The translations under genes were made by a program, and so were the position numbers. Shown here piece by piece: positions 7,192 through 11,028 of a stretch of 11,028 nucleotides of DNA. The stretch's first letter is position 1. Every line of letters begins with the position of its first letter. This DNA comes from CAWKZT01 sp963854565. Its GTDB lineage: Bacteria > Actinomycetota > Acidimicrobiia > Acidimicrobiales > JAHEJN01. The notes under the pieces are model-generated. The model saw nothing but the letters and a program-made list of their open reading frames with translations, was not told the DNA's origin and ran no database searches. The stretch is taken from positions 1 to 11,028 of the forward strand of contig CAWKZT010000059.1 of NCBI GenBank assembly GCA_963854565.1, in the 5' to 3' direction.

Positions 7192-7197
7192 AAGGGG
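7192..7197 (+). promoter_or_regulatory. Ribosome binding site deciding the start of the phospholipase-like gene
   Basis: AAGGGG lies seven bases before GTG 7205. An open frame extends up to TTG 7163, and ATG codons follow at 7214 and 7220, but only the GTG has a well-spaced site. Confidence 0.55.
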
Positions 7198-7204
7198 TAC
7201 CGCC

Positions 7205-7984
7205 GTGCCGACCATGCGCATGAACCTGTGGGGAGCCGCGCAACTCGCCTCCACCTTTGTTGGCCTCGGCGACAGATGCCACAACCATCGCTCCCAGATT
7301 GCCCATCTTCTTGATGGGGCCGACGCTTTACTCGGCACATTCTCCACGGTTCCGATCCTGGCCAGCATCCTTGAAAGCGCCACCTTCCTGGGCGAGGTTG
7401 GTGTCGAACTGTTGGCGCGCATTTCGACCTACGAGCAGCACCCATTTGGCGATGCACTTATGAGTTCGAACGTCCCCTTAAAAGAATTGGCGGCATTGGA
7501 TGACCTCGCCACGGCGCCTCTGGAGGAGTTCCTTGCCTCACGTGTGACGGCGGAGAGGTCCCATTCGCCATTTGATTGGTCCGCGAGCGGACTAGGTCCA
7601 TGGGGTGCGTGCAACGGACCGGTGCCTTCGGTCGCCATAACCGCTTGTCTTCGTCACGATTTCATTTACCGTAATTGGCGGCGGCTTCGTGACCGCTACA
7701 ACATCGCCGATGATGCCGGGTCCGGACTAAAGAATTGGGCTGACAATCAACTAGGTGACGCCACCGCCGATGCCGTTGAACGCAATGGCGGATCACCGAT
7801 CGAACTGCTTAGCGTGGGACCCGTCGGTCTTTGGGTTTGGAAAGAATTGGTCGAACCAGTCGTGAAGACGTTTGGTGTCAGCTCGTGGAACGCCGAGTAC
7901 CAAGCCCCCGCTCCAGGCCGCTACTACGGCGATATTGCGCCCGACAATCGCCAAACCCGGCACGGCAACCAGTGGCGCAGTTGA
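7205..7984 (+). CDS. Predicted type VII secreted protein with prokaryotic phospholipase A2 domain
   Basis: Protein of 259 aa from GTG 7205. Residues about 5-95 look helical (LWGAAQLASTFVGLG, then FSTVPILASILESATFLG), as expected for a WXG/LXG-like export domain. Residues about 120-205 match the prokaryotic secreted phospholipase A2 fold: FDWS (123-126), then TACLRHDFIYRNW with His151, Asp152 and Tyr155, then a helix with WADNQLGDA in which Asp180 fits the second catalytic Asp. The Streptomyces enzyme has the same FDWS, CxRHDFxYRN and Asp order. The calcium-loop Asp that follows FDWS there (FDWSTD) is not seen here (FDWSAS), and the first disulfide cysteine is shifted to GACNG. A tail of about 50 residues follows. 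No clear Sec signal peptide is visible, although residues 5-20 are mildly hydrophobic. Neighbours are WXG-type genes and an EssC-like ATPase, so export by type VII secretion is inferred. A target lipid is unknown and no immunity gene is evident. Confidence 0.75.
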   Translation: MPTMRMNLWGAAQLASTFVGLGDRCHNHRSQIAHLLDGADALLGTFSTVPILASILESATFLGEVGVELLARISTYEQHPFGDALMSSNVPLKELAALDDLATAPLEEFLASRVTAERSHSPFDWSASGLGPWGACNGPVPSVAITACLRHDFIYRNWRRLRDRYNIADDAGSGLKNWADNQLGDATADAVERNGGSPIELLSVGPVGLWVWKELVEPVVKTFGVSSWNAEYQAPAPGRYYGDIAPDNRQTRHGNQWRS

Positions 7985-7994
7985 CATTCAAGGT

Positions 7995-8031
7995 GTTTCA
8001 TGTAGTTTAACTACACAACATTACATGAAAC
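7995..8031. promoter_or_regulatory. Nested palindromes upstream of the WXG100 gene, candidate operator
   Basis: An outer perfect inverted repeat, GTTTCATGTA (7995-8004) and TACATGAAAC (8022-8031), encloses and shares four bases with an inner perfect palindrome, TGTAGTT-T-AACTACA (8001-8015). A further CATGAAA copy lies at 8034-8040. The inner and outer stems cannot form together. The sequence is AT-richer than its surroundings, and TTGACA at 7981-7986, overlapping the previous stop codon, could be a -35 element for a second promoter, although no strong -10 follows. A repressor operator or an RNA switch before the WXG100 gene are both possible. Confidence 0.55.
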
Positions 8032-8064
8032 CGCATGAAATGATACATACGTTGCTTGGCAACG

Positions 8065-8069
8065 AGGAG
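8065..8069 (+). promoter_or_regulatory. Strong ribosome binding site of the WXG100 gene
   Basis: AGGAG lies five bases before ATG 8075. It is the best Shine-Dalgarno sequence among the plus-strand genes and fits a highly translated secreted substrate. Confidence 0.7.
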
Positions 8070-8074
8070 ACACC

Positions 8075-8341
8075 ATGTCCGACATTCTCATCATGAACAA
8101 AGCCCACCTCGACACCTTGGTACAACGATTCCAACTCAAGGCCGACGAGGTGCAACAACTGCGCTCCGAAATTACCCAACTGCTCGGATCCACCACGTGG
8201 GACGGTGCCCGCGCCCGCCGGTTCCGTAGCCAATGGGAGTCCGCTTTTGCACCCAGTCTCCAGCAACTTCAAACCGCATTTACCGACAATGCCCAGTTCA
8301 TTCGTCAAGAACGCACCAACGCCATGACTGCCATGGACTGA
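8075..8341 (+). CDS. WXG100 family protein (ESAT-6-like type VII substrate)
   Basis: Protein of 88 aa with the classic helix-turn-helix hairpin. Helix 1 spans about residues 8-37 (LVQRFQLKADEVQQLRSEI), the turn is TTWDG with Trp42-Asp43-Gly44 as the W-x-G, and helix 2 spans about 45-85 (ARRFRSQWESAF). Such proteins dimerise and are exported by type VII secretion, often binding the C-terminal ATPase domain of EccC/EssC. The usual C-terminal YxxxD/E export motif is not present as such; FIRQE (75-79) is the nearest equivalent, with Phe for Tyr. There is no signal peptide. It sits 21 bases before the ATPase gene in the same direction, so the two are probably co-transcribed, and it has its own palindromic upstream region. 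Whether it acts alone or with the WXG-like protein at 6755 is unknown. Confidence 0.92.
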   Translation: MSDILIMNKAHLDTLVQRFQLKADEVQQLRSEITQLLGSTTWDGARARRFRSQWESAFAPSLQQLQTAFTDNAQFIRQERTNAMTAMD

Positions 8342-8362
8342 AATCACTCTCGATATCTACCC

Positions 8363-11028
8363 ATGCGCGTCACGTTCATCCAACTGCCCCTCCAACCAGT
8401 CAACCCACCAGGTCGCCCGCACGTGTTCTCGATCGCCGTGCGGGCGGGCGCTGATCCGTCGATTGCCTCCCTACTCGAGGCGATTGACGGATCAGTCCTC
8501 CTTCCGAGCCACATCACCGTCGACGGATGCTCGGTTCCTGTGACCCAGACATTGAGCGAGGCAGGGGTGGTTGACGGCACCGTTCTGAGCACTGAACCGC
8601 CTCGCATCTCGGCGCCGAGCACGGCGTTCGTTGATGTCGTGGCCGGTTGTGACGCGGGTCGACGGTTTCCTCTTATCACTGGCCGCAACGTGATTGGCCG
8701 AACACTGCCCGCCACAATCCAGATCAACGCTGCCACCGTTGACCACAATCATCTTGCAATCGATCACCACTCCAGAGTCACGTCAATTTTCCCACTGACC
8801 CAAGCCAACGGCATTCTTTACAATGGTCAGTGGGTGCTCGACACCACACCGGTTTCCTTCGACCGTCCCATTGATTTGGGAGCCACCCACCTAGTAGTTC
8901 GTAGAGATGCGGTCGACGCCATCCCTGATCTGGCGGCGATGCTCGGGCGCACCTCTCAGGGCACTATTTCCTTCAACCGACCGCCCCGAAACATCGAATC
9001 GGACCCGTCGCCCACTATCAGTATCCCGACCCTGCCCACCCCGTCAATGAGTCAGACAGTATTTGGCTGGGCGGGGTTCCTGGCACCCCTATTGTTGGGC
9101 ATCGCCATGGCGGTGCTTTACAACCCACTGTTTGCCCTATTTGCTCTGCTTAGTCCGGTGATGGTTCTGGCAAGTTGGTGGGAAAATCGACGACGGGACC
9201 GCAAAATGTCGTTGGCCAACCACCGCCGCACTCGTGCCGTTCAACGCCAACTAGCTGCGGCCGCACAGCAGTGGGCCTCGGTGCACGGCTTATGGCTCCG
9301 GCGCCGCTTTCCCGATCCCGCCGAAGTGATCGGTAGAACTACTCTGCCCAGCGTTCGTCTCTGGGAACGGCGCCTACCCCATGACGATTCGCTTCAACTT
9401 GTTGTGGGGTATTGCTCCCAGCAAGGCCACCCGAAACTCCAAAGCGAAGGTCCCATTCCCGACGAATTGGCTGCCATGGTTGCACAAAACTGTCGGCTCG
9501 ATTCCGTTCCGTTCGAAATCTCGCTCGACGCCGGCCGCTGTATCGGTCTCGTCGGACCACGCTCGGTCACCTTAGCCTTGGCTAACTCATTGCTCATCCA
9601 GACCACAACCTTGCACGGGCCTGCCGATGTCAGCGTGGTAGCACTGCTCGCCACGACGGCGGCAGCGGAATGGGATTGGCTGCACTGGCTTCCCCATACC
9701 GCCGGCCACCAAGTTGGGCTCAACACTCGGACCATCGCCACCTCGGCTGAGGGGTGCGGCCAACTCGCCGCCGACCTTTGCGAAAAAGCCCACTCTGCTA
9801 CCCAAACAACGGTCGTACTCATCGACGGAAACGATCTAGTCACTGACCGTCATTCTCCCGGTCGGTTGCTCCTAGCGCAGGGCGGTGGGCCTACCAGCGG
9901 AATCGTCATCGCCAATTCAGTTCACGACCTTCCGGCCGCCTGCACCGAGGTCATCTGTGTTACCGACATAGACGGCATCGTAGAGATTACTCAACCGGCA
10001 TCAGGCCAATGCCAGCGCGGGGTGTTAATGGCCGGGGTATCACGCCAGACCGCGACACAGGCTGCCCAGGCTCTGGCTCGGCACCACGATCCCGAGATCG
10101 ACATCACCCAAGCCGCTATTCCGTCCCAGGTCTCCTTGCTCCGTCTCCTTGGTCTACCCCAACCAACCGCTCCCACAATTGCCCAACGCTGGCAGTCCAA
10201 CGCAACCGGAACCAACCTTCAAGCAGTGATCGGATCCGACGGCGACGGGCCGATCACCATCGATCTCGTAACCGACGGGCCCCACGCTCTAGTCGGCGGA
10301 ACGACAGGCTCGGGCAAGAGCGAACTACTGGTGACGTTGATCGCATCGTTGGCCGCCACCACCAGTCCCACGCACCTTAATTTTGTGCTGATCGACTACA
10401 AGGGAGGAAGCGCCTTTGACTGCTGCGCCGACCTTCCTCATTGTGTTGGGCTAGTCACCGACCTCGACGACCACCTGGCCGAGCGAGCACTGAGAAGCCT
10501 CGAAGCCGAACTGCGTCATCGTGAACACGAACTTCGCCGGGTCGGGGCGAGCGACCTGATTGAGTTCTACCAACAAGGCCACAGCACGTTGGCCCGACTC
10601 GTAGTCGTCATTGACGAGTTCGCCACGTTGGCCAGCGAACTCCCCGATTTTGTAGAAGCTTTGGTAGGCATCGCGCAACGGGGGCGCAGCCTCGGTGTTC
10701 ATCTCGTGTTAGCCACCCAGCGTCCCAGTGGATCAGTTAGTGCCAATATCAAGACCAACACCAATCTTCGCATTGCGTTGCGCACGCTAGATGCGTCCGA
10801 CTCAATCGACGTCATCAACACGCCCGACGCTGCTCACCTTGGCCGTGACCAACCCGGACGGGCCTACATACGACTCGGCCCAGGCGAACTCGTTGCTTTC
10901 CAGTCGGCATTGATCACCGGACATACCACTCCGGGTGCCGAAGCCGACCTGTTGGTGCGACCAGTTGTTTGTCTGGCCGATGCGGAACAGCACACCACTA
11001 TGAAGGTCGTCGACGGCCCCACGGACCT
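8363..11028 (+). CDS. EssC/EccC-type FtsK/SpoIIIE ATPase of type VII secretion, C-terminus cut off by the window edge
   Basis: 888 residues are visible, with no stop before the right edge. Residues 1-80 look like a ubiquitin-like (YukD-type) domain (ITVDGCSVPV, then LSEAGVVDGTVLS). Residues about 89-160 are FHA-like (VVAGCDAGRRFPLITGRNVI), but the phosphothreonine-contact segment is replaced by VDHNHL. Two membrane helices lie at about 233-253 and 255-273, followed by an Arg-rich cytoplasmic stretch. The first ATPase domain has Walker A GGTTGSGKSE (645-654, Lys652), IDYKGGSAF (677-685), Walker B LVVVIDEF (Asp751, Glu752) and LATQRPSGSVSANIKTN. Full-length EssC/EccC proteins carry two or three further ATPase modules, which would lie beyond the edge. 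The enzyme is the membrane motor of type VII secretion and selects WXG substrates. The start is ATG 8363, the only start codon soon after an in-frame stop; no ribosome site is seen, so coupling to the WXG100 gene 21 bases upstream is likely. Confidence 0.93.
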   Translation, partial: MRVTFIQLPLQPVNPPGRPHVFSIAVRAGADPSIASLLEAIDGSVLLPSHITVDGCSVPVTQTLSEAGVVDGTVLSTEPPRISAPSTAFVDVVAGCDAGRRFPLITGRNVIGRTLPATIQINAATVDHNHLAIDHHSRVTSIFPLTQANGILYNGQWVLDTTPVSFDRPIDLGATHLVVRRDAVDAIPDLAAMLGRTSQGTISFNRPPRNIESDPSPTISIPTLPTPSMSQTVFGWAGFLAPLLLGIAMAVLYNPLFALFALLSPVMVLASWWENRRRDRKMSLANHRRTRAVQRQLAAAAQQWASVHGLWLRRRFPDPAEVIGRTTLPSVRLWERRLPHDDSLQLVVGYCSQQGHPKLQSEGPIPDELAAMVAQNCRLDSVPFEISLDAGRCIGLVGPRSVTLALANSLLIQTTTLHGPADVSVVALLATTAAAEWDWLHWLPHTAGHQVGLNTRTIATSAEGCGQLAADLCEKAHSATQTTVVLIDGNDLVTDRHSPGRLLLAQGGGPTSGIVIANSVHDLPAACTEVICVTDIDGIVEITQPASGQCQRGVLMAGVSRQTATQAAQALARHHDPEIDITQAAIPSQVSLLRLLGLPQPTAPTIAQRWQSNATGTNLQAVIGSDGDGPITIDLVTDGPHALVGGTTGSGKSELLVTLIASLAATTSPTHLNFVLIDYKGGSAFDCCADLPHCVGLVTDLDDHLAERALRSLEAELRHREHELRRVGASDLIEFYQQGHSTLARLVVVIDEFATLASELPDFVEALVGIAQRGRSLGVHLVLATQRPSGSVSANIKTNTNLRIALRTLDASDSIDVINTPDAAHLGRDQPGRAYIRLGPGELVAFQSALITGHTTPGAEADLLVRPVVCLADAEQHTTMKVVDGPTD

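Noticed and set aside
7163..7204. Upstream extension of the PLA2-like protein to TTG 7163
   Set aside because: No ribosome site before the TTG, while GTG 7205 has AAGGGG seven bases upstream; the extra 14 residues (VPCRTEQIPRGTA) do not look like a protein domain.
7133..7204. Small open frame or terminator between the 125-aa gene and the PLA2-like gene
   Set aside because: Only a 5-bp GGTCC/GGACC stem without a T-run and a short ATG frame without a ribosome site; read as plain intergenic spacer.
8344..8770. Minus-strand open frames opposite the start of the ATPase gene
   Set aside because: Antisense shadows; the plus frame encodes conserved ubiquitin-like and FHA-like segments and is continuous for 888 codons.

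Overview
The window looks like chromosomal DNA of a high-GC actinobacterium. The gene order on the minus strand, reading leftward, is hom, thrC, a kinase-slot gene, rho, rpmE. This matches the conserved actinobacterial block that in Mycobacterium reads hom-thrC-thrB-rho-rpmE-prfA. Two other points suggest a deep branch such as Acidimicrobiia: Rho carries a long acidic/arginine-rich insertion, and the thrB slot holds an apgM-family (alkaline phosphatase superfamily) gene. The exact taxon is an inference and cannot be proved from this window.

Left part (1-6622), all on the minus strand: homoserine dehydrogenase (hom) overlaps threonine synthase (thrC) by one base. Next comes an apgM-like gene that in other bacteria is the proposed non-orthologous homoserine kinase. 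It is broken here by one frameshift and one in-frame TAG. Then follow transcription terminator Rho, a cysteine-free ribosomal protein L31, and an unrecognised gene that runs off the left edge.

A 132-bp divergent intergenic region (6623-6754) separates this housekeeping block from the right part. Both flanking genes look leaderless, each with a TANNNT -10 element about 7 bases before its start codon.

Right part (6755-11028), all on the plus strand, looks like a type VII (ESX/WXG) secretion locus: a small helical WXG-like protein; a 259-aa protein with a predicted helical N-terminal region and a C-terminal prokaryotic phospholipase A2 domain (a candidate secreted effector); a canonical WXG100 protein preceded by nested palindromes; and the first two thirds or so of an EssC/EccC-type FtsK/SpoIIIE ATPase with a ubiquitin-like region, a degenerate FHA domain and two membrane helices. 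The ATPase continues past the right edge. The likely logic is that the ATPase drives export of the WXG proteins and of the phospholipase-like protein with its small upstream partner. No immunity gene is visible, so the role (toxin, nutrient lipase, envelope remodelling) stays open.

No rRNA, tRNA, CRISPR array, insertion sequence or convincing intrinsic terminator was seen.
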